Shown: positions 33,733 to 43,454 of the stretch, in pieces
How the letters are laid out: each line of letters starts with the position of its first letter
How positions within the stretch are numbered: the first letter of the stretch is position 1
From: Acidobacteriota bacterium
GTDB lineage: Bacteria; Acidobacteriota; Blastocatellia; RBC074
NCBI GenBank assembly: GCA_016196035.1
Contig: JACPYM010000008.1
Span: 88,597-152,596, forward strand
Direction: 5' to 3'
DNA length: 64,000 nt
Made by a program: the position numbers and the translations under genes
Notes under the pieces: generated by a model
The model's input: the letters and a program-made list of their open reading frames with translations, nothing else
Database searches by the model: none
Told to the model about the DNA's origin: nothing

Positions 33733-34692
33733 ATGACCGAACTGAATGGGCATATCAAACTAATCGTACTGGTGACAACCGTCGCGCTGGCGGTAATCGC
33801 TCTTCGACTACCACGCGACGTTTGGGCCTGGGGCCACGTCGGCCACGAATTAGCAGGCCGTGCGGCGGCGATCAAACTGCCTGTCGACATGCCTAAGTTC
33901 TTCCGCAAGGAAGTTGACCAGTTGAGCTATCTCAACCCGGAGCCGGATCGTTGGCGCGCGCGCGATGAATCGAATATTGATCGCGGCATGGACAGCGCTG
34001 CCGCGCCCGACCATTTCATTGACCTGGAATTGGTGCCGGCGACGGCGCTGAACGCGGTCAATCGTTACGATTTCACCGCCGAGTTGTTGAAGGCTGGGAA
34101 AAAGCCCGTCAATGTGGGCTTCGTGCCGTATCGCATGCTCGAACTCTTCCAGACCATGCGCATCGAGTTCCGCTTGTGGCGCGCCGAAAAGGACGCGCGC
34201 AAACGCCGCTGGATCGAAGCGCGCATTCTGAATGACGCAGGCATCCTGGGCCATTACGTCACCGACGCCGCCAATCCGCACCACACGACGATTCATTACA
34301 ACGGCTGGTCGGGCGACAATCCGCAAGGCTATACCGTCTTCACCAGCGAACCGAACAAAGGCATTCACTATCGCTTTGAAGACGTTTATCTGGAATCGCA
34401 CATCAAGCTGAACGACGTCTTGCCGTTGATTGCCGTCGAGGCCCGCGTAATCGAAAAACCGCGCGAAGCGATTTGGGAACACCTCCGCAACTCGAATAAG
34501 CTGGTCGAACAGCTTTATATTTTGGACAAGCAGGAAGCCTTCAGCGCGACGACTGCGGGTGCCGAGCACAAGAAATTTATCAGCGAGCGCCTGGCCGCAG
34601 GCGCGCAGATGTTGCGCGATCTGTGGTGGACGGCCTGGGTCACGAGCGACCCGAAATTGACGCCACCGGTGCCACCACGTCCGACCAATTGA
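33733..34692 (+). CDS. S1/P1 nuclease or zinc-dependent phospholipase C-like protein
   Basis: The 319-aa product starts MTELNGHIKLIVLVTTVALA (AGGAAAG upstream), with a signal peptide likely cut before WAWGHVGHELAGRAA. An N-terminal Trp followed by GHVGHE is typical of the S1/P1 nuclease and zinc phospholipase C superfamily, where the terminal Trp and His ligate zinc. Further ligands are visible in AAPDHFIDLE near 96 and LGHYVTDAANPHHTTIHYNGW near 172. The substrate (nucleic acid, phospholipid) is uncertain. It follows phoD by 60 nt and could share a phosphate-scavenging role. Confidence 0.75.
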   Translation: MTELNGHIKLIVLVTTVALAVIALRLPRDVWAWGHVGHELAGRAAAIKLPVDMPKFFRKEVDQLSYLNPEPDRWRARDESNIDRGMDSAAAPDHFIDLELVPATALNAVNRYDFTAELLKAGKKPVNVGFVPYRMLELFQTMRIEFRLWRAEKDARKRRWIEARILNDAGILGHYVTDAANPHHTTIHYNGWSGDNPQGYTVFTSEPNKGIHYRFEDVYLESHIKLNDVLPLIAVEARVIEKPREAIWEHLRNSNKLVEQLYILDKQEAFSATTAGAEHKKFISERLAAGAQMLRDLWWTAWVTSDPKLTPPVPPRPTN

Positions 34693-34726
34693 ATTCACTG
34701 GCCAATTGAATTTATTGAGGGCTGCT

Positions 34727-35293
34727 ATGAAACATCCCGCTGTGTTAGACCGCCGCCGCGCCGCGCTGGCGGTCATTGATCTGCAAGAAGCCTTTCGTCC
34801 GATGATCGCCGGGTTTGGCGAGTTGGCGCAGCGCATCGCCGTGACTGTGCAAGCTTGCCGTGTGTTGGACGTGCCGATCATCGTGACCGAACAATATCCC
34901 AAAGGCTTGGGCCGCACTGTCGCTGAAGTCGCCGAGCACCTGCCCGCCGGAACCGTGCCGCTGGAGAAGCAGACCTTTTCAGCTTGTGGCGTGCAGGAAT
35001 TCGATGTGCAACTGCGCGAACACCACGCCGAACAGGTCATCGTCTGCGGCATCGAAGCGCACATCTGCGTCAGCCAGACGGCGCACGATTTATTGCAACT
35101 CGGCTATCAGGTGCATTTGCTCTGTGATGCCGTGGCGGCGCGCTTGCCGCACAACCGCGAAGTCGCCATTCAAAAACTCATCGGCAACGGCGCGATCATT
35201 TCTTCGATAGAGATGGCGCTGTTTGAACTATGCGGCGGCGCGGACACGCCCGAATTCAAACAGGTGCAGCAGTTGGTGAAAGGCTTGCAATAG
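34727..35293 (+). CDS. Isochorismatase-like cysteine hydrolase
   Basis: A 188-aa protein beginning MKHPAVLDRRRAALAVIDLQ; the aspartate in AVIDLQEAF, the lysine in VTEQYPKGLG and the cysteine in VCGIEAHICVSQTA make the Asp-Lys-Cys triad of the isochorismatase superfamily. Close relatives (YcaC-like) are of unknown substrate, so amidase or hydrolase activity is as far as one can go. TAG at 35291-35293 directly abuts the ATG of the NUDIX gene, showing tight coupling. Confidence 0.87.
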   Translation: MKHPAVLDRRRAALAVIDLQEAFRPMIAGFGELAQRIAVTVQACRVLDVPIIVTEQYPKGLGRTVAEVAEHLPAGTVPLEKQTFSACGVQEFDVQLREHHAEQVIVCGIEAHICVSQTAHDLLQLGYQVHLLCDAVAARLPHNREVAIQKLIGNGAIISSIEMALFELCGGADTPEFKQVQQLVKGLQ

Positions 35294-35905
35294 ATGCGTG
35301 AAACGACAATCGAACAGTTTGAATGGCTGGAAACCAAGACTGAATACCGCGAAATCCGCCCGTCGAAACACGGCGAGGAATTGCGCTGGCTGGTCAACCG
35401 CGAAACGATCCGGCAACGCGCGACTGGCGCGACCGTCACGCGCTCGCACCTGCGCCACCCCGGCATTTGCGTGATGGTTCCCTTCACCGACGCAGACCAC
35501 ATCGTGCTGATGCGGCAATACCGCTACGCCGCGAATGAGTATCTGTGGGAACTCTCGGCGGGCACGCTGGCGGGGCGCGAAGAGAACGGTCGCATGATCT
35601 CCACCGAAACACCGGAGGAATGCGCGCGGCGTGAATTGCTGGAGGAAACCGGCTACGAGGCGCGCGACTGGCAGAAAGTCTGTGAATGTTACGCTATGCC
35701 GGGCAGCAGCGATGAGTTGATTCACCTTTTCTTTGCGCGTGGCCTGACGCAGCGCGAGCAGGCGTTGGATGTCGGCGAAATCATCAGCGAGATTCGCGCA
35801 TTCAGTGCGGCGGAGTTGCGCGGGATGATCGCGCGCGGCGAGATTCGGGACGCGAAGACGTTGGTGGGATTGTTTTATGCGCTGTCAGGTACAGCAGGCT
35901 GCTAG
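35294..35905 (+). CDS. NUDIX hydrolase (ADP-ribose pyrophosphatase-like)
   Basis: The 203-aa protein contains a perfect Nudix box, G-x5-E-x7-RELLEETGY, near 97-119. Surrounding features (ICVMVPFTDADHIVLMRQYRY, ELSAGTLAGREE, CYAMPGSSDELIHLFFARGL) match the ADP-ribose / nucleoside-diphosphate-sugar pyrophosphatase branch. The start codon immediately follows the isochorismatase-like gene. The last few codons (GTAGC and the TAG stop) lie within a dispersed inverted repeat at 35889-35914, so the original C-terminus may have been replaced. Confidence 0.88.
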   Translation: MRETTIEQFEWLETKTEYREIRPSKHGEELRWLVNRETIRQRATGATVTRSHLRHPGICVMVPFTDADHIVLMRQYRYAANEYLWELSAGTLAGREENGRMISTETPEECARRELLEETGYEARDWQKVCECYAMPGSSDELIHLFFARGLTQREQALDVGEIISEIRAFSAAELRGMIARGEIRDAKTLVGLFYALSGTAGC

Positions 35906-35988
35906 CCTGCTGCCACCTTGCGGAGAGAGGCTTGTGCGAATTCATTTCATCTTCCATTCAACGGCAGCAGGCTAGCAGCCTGCTGTAC
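35889..35988. repeat. REPIN-like inverted doublet 1
   Basis: A 26-nt block at 35889-35914 recurs as its exact reverse complement at 35963-35988, with 48 nt between. Each block is itself palindromic (CAGCAGGCT-GCT-AGCCTGCTG). Related doublets occur at 39197-39294 and 53287-53383. Confidence 0.88.
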
Positions 35989-36094
35989 TGCGGCAAACTG
36001 TCTCGGCCAAATGAATCTGTTCAGCGAGCAAGCGGCGTAATCAAAAATGTATTGCCGCTTTCACTGACAGATTCCCCGCTGGAGGTTACCCGTT

Positions 36095-36640
36095 ATGTCG
36101 CTGCTGCTTTCGTTGCTGTTTTATCTGGCCGTCGCCGTTGCCGTCATTCTGGTCGCCGGCACGCTCATCACCTTTCTGGTCGAGCGCAGCCCATATCACC
36201 AACAATTTGTGCAGGGCCGCGTGCCCACGCCCGCACCGCAAGGGTTTTATCCGGGTATGGCGCACGTCCTGTTCGACAAACCCGTGCCCTGGCTTGGTAA
36301 ATCGTTCGATAGCGCGGGGCAATTGGGCTTCAACATTTTCACGCCGCTGGGCGCGCGCATCCTCAAGCTTTTCTCGCCGCTTTACCGGCGCTTCAGCCGC
36401 AACGCTGACGGAAATACCAACGCGTATTACTTCAAAACTCGCACTGGTCAGGGCAAGAAGGACGCGCAGACCGAAGTCATCAAGCTTGATTACGACGCGC
36501 CCGAAAACCCGCTGTTCATTCGCATCATCCTGGACGAGATCGTCGAGCTTGCGCCGCAGCAATACCTGGGCAAAATTCACGTGAAGCTGCTGCCCGGCTT
36601 TTATGTGACCATCGGTTATTTCGGCTTGCGGAAACAGTGA
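36095..36640 (+). CDS. Membrane-anchored protein of unknown function
   Basis: A 181-aa protein with GGAGG 9 nt before the ATG. Residues 5-30 form one transmembrane helix (SLLFYLAVAVAVILVAGTLI); the rest is soluble and basic, with FYPGMAHVLFDKPVPWLGKS, a LFSPLYRRFSRN segment, and a beta-rich C-terminal half ending KLLPGFYVTIGYFGLRKQ. I do not recognise the family. It lies between a REPIN-like doublet and a convergent thioesterase gene. Confidence 0.75.
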   Translation: MSLLLSLLFYLAVAVAVILVAGTLITFLVERSPYHQQFVQGRVPTPAPQGFYPGMAHVLFDKPVPWLGKSFDSAGQLGFNIFTPLGARILKLFSPLYRRFSRNADGNTNAYYFKTRTGQGKKDAQTEVIKLDYDAPENPLFIRIILDEIVELAPQQYLGKIHVKLLPGFYVTIGYFGLRKQ

Positions 36641-36676
36641 TCGTTACAAGAGGCAACAAGTTTCACCTCTCATCCC

Positions 36677-37117
36677 TCATCCCTTACCTTGCAGTCGTTC
36701 TCTGTCGAGCCGCATCAGCGTCGCCGTGCTTTTCGCCACCAGCGTGCCGTCATCAAGCGTGATCGTCACTTCGCAATAGGCCAGCGTTTTGCCCAGATTG
36801 ACGATGCGGGCGTCAGCAATGATGTCGCGGTCTTTGACGGCTTTGAAGAAATTAATGCGCTGTTCGACGGTCGTGGCGAGTTGATCGGGCAAGACCAGCG
36901 TCATCAGCGCGTGCGCGGCAGCGGAATCGGCCAGCGCGTAAATCGCGCCACCGTGCAACGAAGCCGGTTGCAGCAATTCCTCGCGAAAGGGCAGTTTCAT
37001 TTGCGCCCAGCCCGCGCCCGCGTCCAACAGTTCGATACCCATAAACCGCAGGAATGAAACGCGCGCCGAGGCGGCTTTTAACAGTTCGAATTCTTTGTTC
37101 ACTGGCTTATTGCTCAT
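36677..37117 (-). CDS. Hotdog-fold thioesterase, PaaI/YiiD-like
   Basis: The 146-aa protein has the hotdog pattern FMGIELLDAGAGWAQMKLPF, LLQPASLHGGAIYALADSAA near 50-68 (the HGG motif of PaaI-type thioesterases), then TTVEQRINFFKAV and a final beta-strand set (YCEVTITLDDGTLVAKSTAT). Such enzymes hydrolyse acyl-CoA thioesters in the cytoplasm. GGAGG lies 18 nt upstream of the ATG, rather far. It is divergent from the HugZ-like gene. Confidence 0.85.
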   Translation of the reverse strand: MSNKPVNKEFELLKAASARVSFLRFMGIELLDAGAGWAQMKLPFREELLQPASLHGGAIYALADSAAAHALMTLVLPDQLATTVEQRINFFKAVKDRDIIADARIVNLGKTLAYCEVTITLDDGTLVAKSTATLMRLDRERLQGKG

Positions 37118-37220
37118 TGGTGATGATGGGATTATCCTCCCAGCCGATTTCGTATACGCTCACAAACATTACGCCGCAATCTTCCCCCTGAAACCGCCCA
37201 CGACGCAACAGGAACACGCG

Positions 37221-37676
37221 ATGAATCAACCGGATCGTTCGCAACCCGTGCGCCACTTGCTGGCCCAGGAAAAACACGGCTTACTTTCGACGCTTTCACG
37301 CAAAGCCCAAGGCTGGCCGTTTGGTTCGCTGGCTCCTTTCGCACTGACCACGCGCGACGAGCCATTGCTGCTGTTGAGTCAGTTGGCCGAACACACGCAA
37401 AATATATTGGCCGACCCGCGCGTTAGCTTGTTCGTGCAGGAGGCGGCGGCACTGGCTAATCCGCAGGCAGGGGCGCGGGCAACGTTGCTGTGCACGGCGG
37501 AATTGGTAGCCGAACCCGAAGTCGAGGTGGCACGCCAAACGTATCTGCAACGCTTCCCCGAAGCGGCTTCCCTGTTTCAAATGGGTGACTTCCGGCTGTT
37601 CAAATTGAAGGTTGAACGGGTGCGCTTCATTCGCGGATTTGGCGAAATGTATTGGCTGAGCGGCGCGGAATTGTGA
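37221..37676 (+). CDS. HugZ/pyridoxamine 5'-phosphate oxidase-like FMN-binding protein
   Basis: A 151-aa split-barrel protein starting MNQPDRSQPVRHLLAQEKHG with AGGAACACGCG upstream. Features: LSTLSRKAQGWPFGSLAPFA near 22-42, LLLLSQLAEHTQNILADPRV, and the C-terminal FKLKVERVRFIRGFGEMYWL. The match is to the HugZ / PNPOx-like group, which bind flavin or haem; some degrade haem. It lacks the separate C-terminal DUF2470 part of full HugZ. The role here is uncertain. Confidence 0.82.
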   Translation: MNQPDRSQPVRHLLAQEKHGLLSTLSRKAQGWPFGSLAPFALTTRDEPLLLLSQLAEHTQNILADPRVSLFVQEAAALANPQAGARATLLCTAELVAEPEVEVARQTYLQRFPEAASLFQMGDFRLFKLKVERVRFIRGFGEMYWLSGAEL

Positions 37677-37722
37677 GGTAGAAGGACTGAACCAAAGCGC
37701 CCAGTGGCGCGTAACAAAGGCT

Positions 37723-38448
37723 ATGCAAAGACGAGTTCATGACGGGTTTCAATTTCTGTTGCTGGCGTCCGGCTTGACGGTCGTTTTGTCATTCATTCCG
37801 GGCGCGGACTGGCTGGCCTATCCGTTCCGGCTCTTCGTCACCTTCATTCACGAAGGTGGACACGCCTTGCTGGCGCTGCTGACGGGCGGCTGGGTGACGG
37901 GGCTGCGCATCCATCTGGACGCGAGCGGCGAGACCTTTTCGACTGGCGGCGTGCCGCTCATCATCGCCAGCGCGGGTTATCTGGCCAGCACCGTTTATGG
38001 CGCGAGCCTGTTGGCGCTATGCCGCGATGGCCGGCACGCCAAAGCCGTGTTGACGCTGACGGCGGCGGCGGTCTTGGGGCTAACGCTGTTCTTTGCCAAA
38101 GGGATGCTCAGTTTACTGACCGGCATCGGGCTGGCCATTGCGCTGGTGTTTTGCGCCATAGCGCTAGCCGAACGCGCGGCGCATTTCTTCCTGAGCTTTC
38201 TGGCGATTCAATGCTGTTTGAATGCGCTCTTCGATCTACGCACGCTCTTTCTGATTTCGGCAGCCAGCGATACACCCAGCGACGCCTTTAATATGCAACG
38301 CATGACGGACGTCCCAGCGGTGGTCTGGGCGGTGATGTGGCTGGTCGGCTCGCTATGCGTGCTCTGGGTGGCCTTGCGCAGCTTTGGCAACCCCTATCCA
38401 AAGGCGCGCACGGTGACGCGGCGACGGCGGGCCGTGGTCAACCCTTAA
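37723..38448 (+). CDS. M50-family membrane zinc metallopeptidase
   Basis: The 241-aa integral membrane protein has six or seven predicted helices. The active-site motif HEGGHALLALLTGG near 47 is an HExxH variant followed by the M50B-type Gly-rich turn. A later acidic motif near 170 (CCLNALFDLRTLF, with NxxxD) supplies the third zinc ligand. The match is to the M50B-like family (PF13398). Intramembrane cleavage of unknown substrates is expected; no partner is evident nearby. Confidence 0.83.
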   Translation: MQRRVHDGFQFLLLASGLTVVLSFIPGADWLAYPFRLFVTFIHEGGHALLALLTGGWVTGLRIHLDASGETFSTGGVPLIIASAGYLASTVYGASLLALCRDGRHAKAVLTLTAAAVLGLTLFFAKGMLSLLTGIGLAIALVFCAIALAERAAHFFLSFLAIQCCLNALFDLRTLFLISAASDTPSDAFNMQRMTDVPAVVWAVMWLVGSLCVLWVALRSFGNPYPKARTVTRRRRAVVNP

Positions 38449-38472
38449 TTTTTTGCCTGATTGCGCACGGGT

Positions 38473-38500
38473 TTGGTCACACGCGGGCCTGTAGTATATT
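38473..38500 (+). promoter_or_regulatory. Candidate promoter of the pilin-like gene
   Basis: TTGGTC at 38473-38478 and TATATT at 38495-38500, 16 nt apart, stand 93 nt before the start codon. A modest match to the sigma70 consensus. Confidence 0.35.
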
Positions 38501-38593
38501 TGGAACCGTCTTGAGAGGCGGTCGTTACATTGACCGGTGAGCCAGCAATCCCGCGACCCTCAAGAACGACCTAAACCAAGGAGCACAAGTTTT

Positions 38594-39103
38594 ATGAAGC
38601 AGAGACATCAACGCACACAGCGTCAACGCCAGGCGGGCTTTTCGCTGATCGAATTATTGATCGTGGTGGCGATCATCGGGATTCTGGCTGCGGTGGCGCT
38701 GCCGAAACTGCAAGCGAATCTCAAGCTGGGCCGCGAGACGGCAGCCATCTCTTCGCTGCGCACGATTCATACTGCCCAGGCGCAATACAACGCGATGAAA
38801 GGCAAGTTTGGCACTTTGAAAGAACTGGAAGGTGCGGGGCTGGTCGGCGCCAACTTCGCCAGCGGCCAGCCGGTCAGCCAATATCGCTACACGTCAACGG
38901 AGGCCGAAGCGGACAAGTATTGCATCCAGGCCACGCGGATCAGCCCCGGCGCCGCCGATCACGATTACAATGTGATCGAAGACGGCACCATCCGCGCACT
39001 CGAATCAAAGACGGTCAACGCCTTGCCGCACGGTGAAGGTGTGCCGATTTCGGATAGCGCCAATACGGCTGCGCAACCTGCACCCGCCGCTGGAGCGAAG
39101 TAG
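38594..39103 (+). CDS. Type IV pilin-like protein with prepilin N-terminus
   Basis: The 169-aa protein starts MKQRHQRTQRQRQAGFSLIE (AAGGAG upstream). The basic leader ending in AG, then FSLIELLIVVAIIGILAAVA, is the canonical prepilin peptidase site and N-terminal helix, with glutamate at +5. The C-terminal domain includes RETAAISSLRTIHTAQAQYN, standard for major pilins, and an Ala/Pro tail. It could be a major pilin or a type II secretion pseudopilin; no assembly genes are nearby. Confidence 0.88.
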   Translation: MKQRHQRTQRQRQAGFSLIELLIVVAIIGILAAVALPKLQANLKLGRETAAISSLRTIHTAQAQYNAMKGKFGTLKELEGAGLVGANFASGQPVSQYRYTSTEAEADKYCIQATRISPGAADHDYNVIEDGTIRALESKTVNALPHGEGVPISDSANTAAQPAPAAGAK

Positions 39104-39196
39104 TCGTCTCGCATCTCTCTGAAAAGCAAAGCAGGCAAGCGATTCGTAAGGATGGCTTGCCTGCTTTGTATTTTTGGACTGTCAGTTTAGCAAATA

Positions 39197-39294
39197 TACA
39201 GCAGGCTGGCGGCCTGCTGGTCGGTTGCCATCAGACCAACTGGCTTCCATTGGTTGACTGCTTTAGCCCGCAGCAAGCTGGCAGCTTGCTGTAC
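39197..39294. repeat. REPIN-like inverted doublet 2
   Basis: CAGCAGGC-TGGCG-GCCTGCTG at about 39199-39219 and CAGCAAGCT-GGC-AGCTTGCTG at 39271-39291 are two related palindromes, imperfectly complementary to each other, about 50 nt apart. They lie in the 306-bp spacer between the pilin-like gene and the first VWA gene. Confidence 0.78.
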
Positions 39295-39314
39295 CATGCC
39301 TAAAATTCACACGC

Positions 39315-39343
39315 TTTACTGCCGCAAAACCTGCACCTATAAT
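39315..39343 (+). promoter_or_regulatory. Candidate promoter of the VWA gene pair
   Basis: TTTACT at 39315-39320 and TATAAT at 39338-39343, 17 nt apart, 66 nt before the first VWA start codon. Confidence 0.5.
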
Positions 39344-39409
39344 CCGTTCTTACTTCCGCAACCGCTTCAGAAAGCGGGCATCCAAAGATTGCAGTTATGA
39401 GGAGTTACT

Positions 39410-40480
<1,071 letters not shown>

Positions 40481-40583
40481 TTCGCAATAACTGGCGAGTA
40501 CCTGACCGAAGCGGCGACGCGCGCCGCGTTCCACCACCCGGCTTCGGCAACCTCCAAGATAGCAGGAAAAGATGAGGGAGTTT

Positions 40584-41636
40584 ATGACACAACGAATTCG
40601 CATCGCTTGGTTGCTTTGTGCCGTAGTGGTGGCGGCGCTCGCCGGGCTGACGCCGCACACCGGATGGCAACCAGTCGCGGCACAGCAGAAAAAAGAGCAG
40701 AAGAAAGACCAGAAAAAAGGCGACGAAAAACAGCAACCGAAAAAGAAAGACGACGAGATCGAGACCATCCGCGTCGGCACGCAACTGGTCAACGTGCTCT
40801 TTGCCGCACAGGACAAACAGAACCGCTACATCAACGATGTCGCCCAGGAAGAAATCACCGTGCTCGAAGACGGTAAGCCGCAGCAAATTTTCACCTTCAA
40901 ACGCGAATTCGATCTGCCGCTGACGATGGCGATTCTGGTGGATGTGAGCGGCAGCGAACGATTCATGCTGCCGGTGTTGAAAGACGCCGGCTCGCGCTTT
41001 ATCAATTCCGTCATCCGCCCGAACAAAGACACCGCCGCGATTATCAAATTCGAAGGCGAACCGACCCTGATGCAAGGACTGACTTCGAATGCTGCGCGTT
41101 TACGCAAAGGACTGGAAGAGATCGCCTTTATTGCAGGGCCTCCGCCCAGTGTTTTTGGTGGTGCGACGCCGCCCATCAATGGCGGTTCGCGGCAGGGCGG
41201 GACTTCGATGTATGACGCGATCATTGCGACCAGCGCCGACCTGCTGGCCAAAGAACCCGGGCGCAAGACGATCATCCTGATTACTGACGGTGAAGACACT
41301 ACCAGCCGTATGAAAATCGGCGATGCGATTGACGAAGCTTTGCGCGCCGAAGTCGTCATTTATGCCATCGGCATCGGTGATGAAGGTGTCAACGAAGGCG
41401 TGCTCAAACGCATCTGCGAAGCCACCGGCGGGCGCGTCGCAGTACCCAAAGGCAATCGCGATCTGGATCAGGCCTTCACACAACTCGAACAGGATTTGCG
41501 CCAGCAATACCTGCTGGCGTATGAGCCAACCAACGAGGCGCCCGATGGCGCCTTCCGCAAAATCGAAATCCGCTTGCCGAACCGCAAGGACATTCGCATT
41601 CGCCACCGCAAAGGTTATTACGCGCCAAAAGGCTGA
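40584..41636 (+). CDS. Second secreted VWFA-related protein
   Basis: A 350-aa paralogue of the preceding gene. I take the ATG at 40584 (MTQRIRIAWLLCAVVVAALA, GAGGGAG upstream); an in-frame ATG at 40572 is the alternative. A Lys/Gln-rich segment spans about 30-60 (EQKKDQKKGDEKQQPKKK). The VWA domain has the MIDAS motif DVSGS near 118, MYDAIIATSADLL and ITDGEDTTS. The C-terminus (QYLLAYEPTNEAPDGAFRKI) matches the TIGR03436 family. Pairs of such genes suggest heteromeric or redundant surface proteins; function is unknown. Confidence 0.9.
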   Translation: MTQRIRIAWLLCAVVVAALAGLTPHTGWQPVAAQQKKEQKKDQKKGDEKQQPKKKDDEIETIRVGTQLVNVLFAAQDKQNRYINDVAQEEITVLEDGKPQQIFTFKREFDLPLTMAILVDVSGSERFMLPVLKDAGSRFINSVIRPNKDTAAIIKFEGEPTLMQGLTSNAARLRKGLEEIAFIAGPPPSVFGGATPPINGGSRQGGTSMYDAIIATSADLLAKEPGRKTIILITDGEDTTSRMKIGDAIDEALRAEVVIYAIGIGDEGVNEGVLKRICEATGGRVAVPKGNRDLDQAFTQLEQDLRQQYLLAYEPTNEAPDGAFRKIEIRLPNRKDIRIRHRKGYYAPKG

Positions 41637-41640
41637 TGCT

Positions 41641-41708
41641 CAGTGGCCGATAGTCGGTAGCCGGTAATCGGCAAGCTGCTTGCTTACGCCACTGGCTACC
41701 GGCCACTG
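41641..41708. repeat. Imperfect inverted repeat before the glycosyltransferase gene
   Basis: CAGTGGCCG...CGGTAGCC (41641-41662, with a 5-nt bulge) pairs with GGCTACCGGCCACTG (41694-41708). It starts 5 nt after the VWA stop and ends 8 nt before the next ATG, so it could be a terminator, attenuator or dispersed repeat. Confidence 0.55.
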
Positions 41709-41715
41709 ATCGCCG

Positions 41716-43359
41716 ATGAGAACGCCCGCACATACTCCCAAACTCCAAACTGAAACTCATCATTGGCTGGGCGACGTGTATCTTTGGCTGCCGCTGGCCC
41801 TGGCTTCGTGGTGGCTGGCGTATGTGTTGCGCGATCCATTCATCACGGATTGGGACGGCTTCGATTACACCGTGCTTTCGGTGCAGGGGTTGCCCTCGGC
41901 ATTAGGACTAGGGCGGGCGTTGTTTCTTGGTTACAATCACTGGCTTTGGAAACTGGCGGAACGCTTTTGGGGCTTGCCCGCCGCGCAGGCGTATTTGCTG
42001 TTGCGTTACGGCGTAATTGTCCAGGCGGGCCTGGCGACGATGGGTTTCTATGCGCTCTACAAAGAGCTTTCGGCCCGACGGCTGGCCGCACTGATCGCCA
42101 CATTGCTGATGGCGGGGTCGCCTTACTATTTGATTTACAGCGGACGCGGGATGAGTGAGATACCGGCCTTTGTTTGGCTGAGTTGGTCACTGTGGTGGTT
42201 GGTGAAGAGCGCGCGGTTGGGGTGTGATAATCAGTTTTTGCTGGCGGCGGCGTTTTTGGGTGCCAGCGCGAACCTGCGCGAGTTCGCGGTCTTTTACTTT
42301 CCGCTGATCGTGCTGGCAGGCCGTTGGTATCGGCTTAGTTGGTGGCGCTGCTTAGCGGCGTTGGGATTGGCTGGGCTGGCTGCGTTGGCGGGGATGATTT
42401 TCTGGTCGCTTTACGACACGGACAACTATCTGCGCGCGGTGATCAACTGGTACACGCTGAGCGCTAACGAACGCGCCGTGCATCCGGTCACTGCCAAGAA
42501 TCTCTGGTTCGTCGCCAAGTTTGCCTTTGATTGTTCATGCGTCACAGCCTTAACGAGTGTCTTGGGTCTAATCAGCTTGTGTACAAGCAAAAAGCATTTT
42601 GTATTGCTGGGGCTGGGGCTGTGCGGACTGGGGACAGATTTGCTCTTGCTGTTGAATCACGATCTACCGGTCAATCCGCGCTATCTGCTTACCGGTTTGC
42701 CAGGGCTGGCGGCGGTCAGCGGCTGGATGCTGGCGGAATTCGCGCGCACGCAACAATGGCGGGCGCTGCCGCTCCTGCTCGGCCTGCTCGTGCTGACCAA
42801 AGGCACGTATAACCGTTTGGCAAAAGAACTTTACGATCACCAATGGGGCGCGCGGGCAGCACAGCATTATATTCAAAAAATCACTGATCTGCCCTGGCAC
42901 GCCGCGTTTATCGTGGGAGCGCGCACGCCGTTGATTCAGTTTTATAACGGCGTGCGCGCGCATCCGCATTGGGCGGTAATTGCGCCGGGCGCGCCCTGGC
43001 CGGATGAAAAACTGGGCGAGCGCATTGATGATTTGATCATGGCGGGGCGCGCGGTTTACGTGGATTTCGACCCGGAACTTTGGCAATTGGGGACGCGCTC
43101 CATTAGCCGCGAAGGCGCGGGACTGGAAATGATTCGGCGTGAATTTGAATTGGAATCGGTGCGCGAACAACTTTACCGCATCGTCAGGCGGCGCACGGCA
43201 GAGCATTTATTGGCGCGGAATATGCTGGGAACTTTCGGCCCGATAGGGCGTGTGTGTTCGCAGTCCAATGTGAAAGACCAAGAACAGCGCGAGGTTGGTG
43301 AGCAAGTCAGATCTGGCTTTATAGTTTCTGCACGAGTTCGTCCTCGCCGGGGTCTTTAG
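41716..43359 (+). CDS. Multi-span GT-C-type glycosyltransferase (PMT/ArnT-like)
   Basis: A 547-aa protein with about ten hydrophobic helices. Near 43-50 is DPFITDWDGFDYT, with acidic residues in the first loop, as in GT39/GT83-like polyprenol-sugar-dependent transferases; GYNHWLWKLAERF and YSGRGMSEIPAFVW follow. The C-terminal soluble part ends QLYRIVRRR. The last 50 residues (from about 495) look unlike the family and may be a 3' extension. It probably transfers a sugar from a lipid carrier at the outer face of the membrane. Family assignment is tentative. Confidence 0.7.
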   Translation: MRTPAHTPKLQTETHHWLGDVYLWLPLALASWWLAYVLRDPFITDWDGFDYTVLSVQGLPSALGLGRALFLGYNHWLWKLAERFWGLPAAQAYLLLRYGVIVQAGLATMGFYALYKELSARRLAALIATLLMAGSPYYLIYSGRGMSEIPAFVWLSWSLWWLVKSARLGCDNQFLLAAAFLGASANLREFAVFYFPLIVLAGRWYRLSWWRCLAALGLAGLAALAGMIFWSLYDTDNYLRAVINWYTLSANERAVHPVTAKNLWFVAKFAFDCSCVTALTSVLGLISLCTSKKHFVLLGLGLCGLGTDLLLLLNHDLPVNPRYLLTGLPGLAAVSGWMLAEFARTQQWRALPLLLGLLVLTKGTYNRLAKELYDHQWGARAAQHYIQKITDLPWHAAFIVGARTPLIQFYNGVRAHPHWAVIAPGAPWPDEKLGERIDDLIMAGRAVYVDFDPELWQLGTRSISREGAGLEMIRREFELESVREQLYRIVRRRTAEHLLARNMLGTFGPIGRVCSQSNVKDQEQREVGEQVRSGFIVSARVRPRRGL

Positions 43360-43398
43360 CAGTAGCGACAAACCGAGTGGCTATTCGCCAAAGAACAT

Positions 43399-43443
43399 TA
43401 ACGGGGAACTGAGGATTTGTGATTCCGTCTCAGTTCCCCGTTA
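43399..43443. terminator. Bidirectional terminator between convergent genes
   Basis: A perfect 15-bp stem, TAACGGGGAACTGAG (43399-43413) with CTCAGTTCCCCGTTA (43429-43443), followed by TGTTTTT on the plus strand. It lies between the glycosyltransferase (plus) and SDR (minus) stops. Confidence 0.8.
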
Positions 43444-43454
43444 TGTTTTTCGAT

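Noticed and set aside
36138..36584. Plus-strand frame of 148 codons inside the membrane protein gene
   Set aside because: It overlaps a gene with a good ribosome binding site and a clear membrane helix, and is Ser/Arg-rich as expected of a shadow frame.
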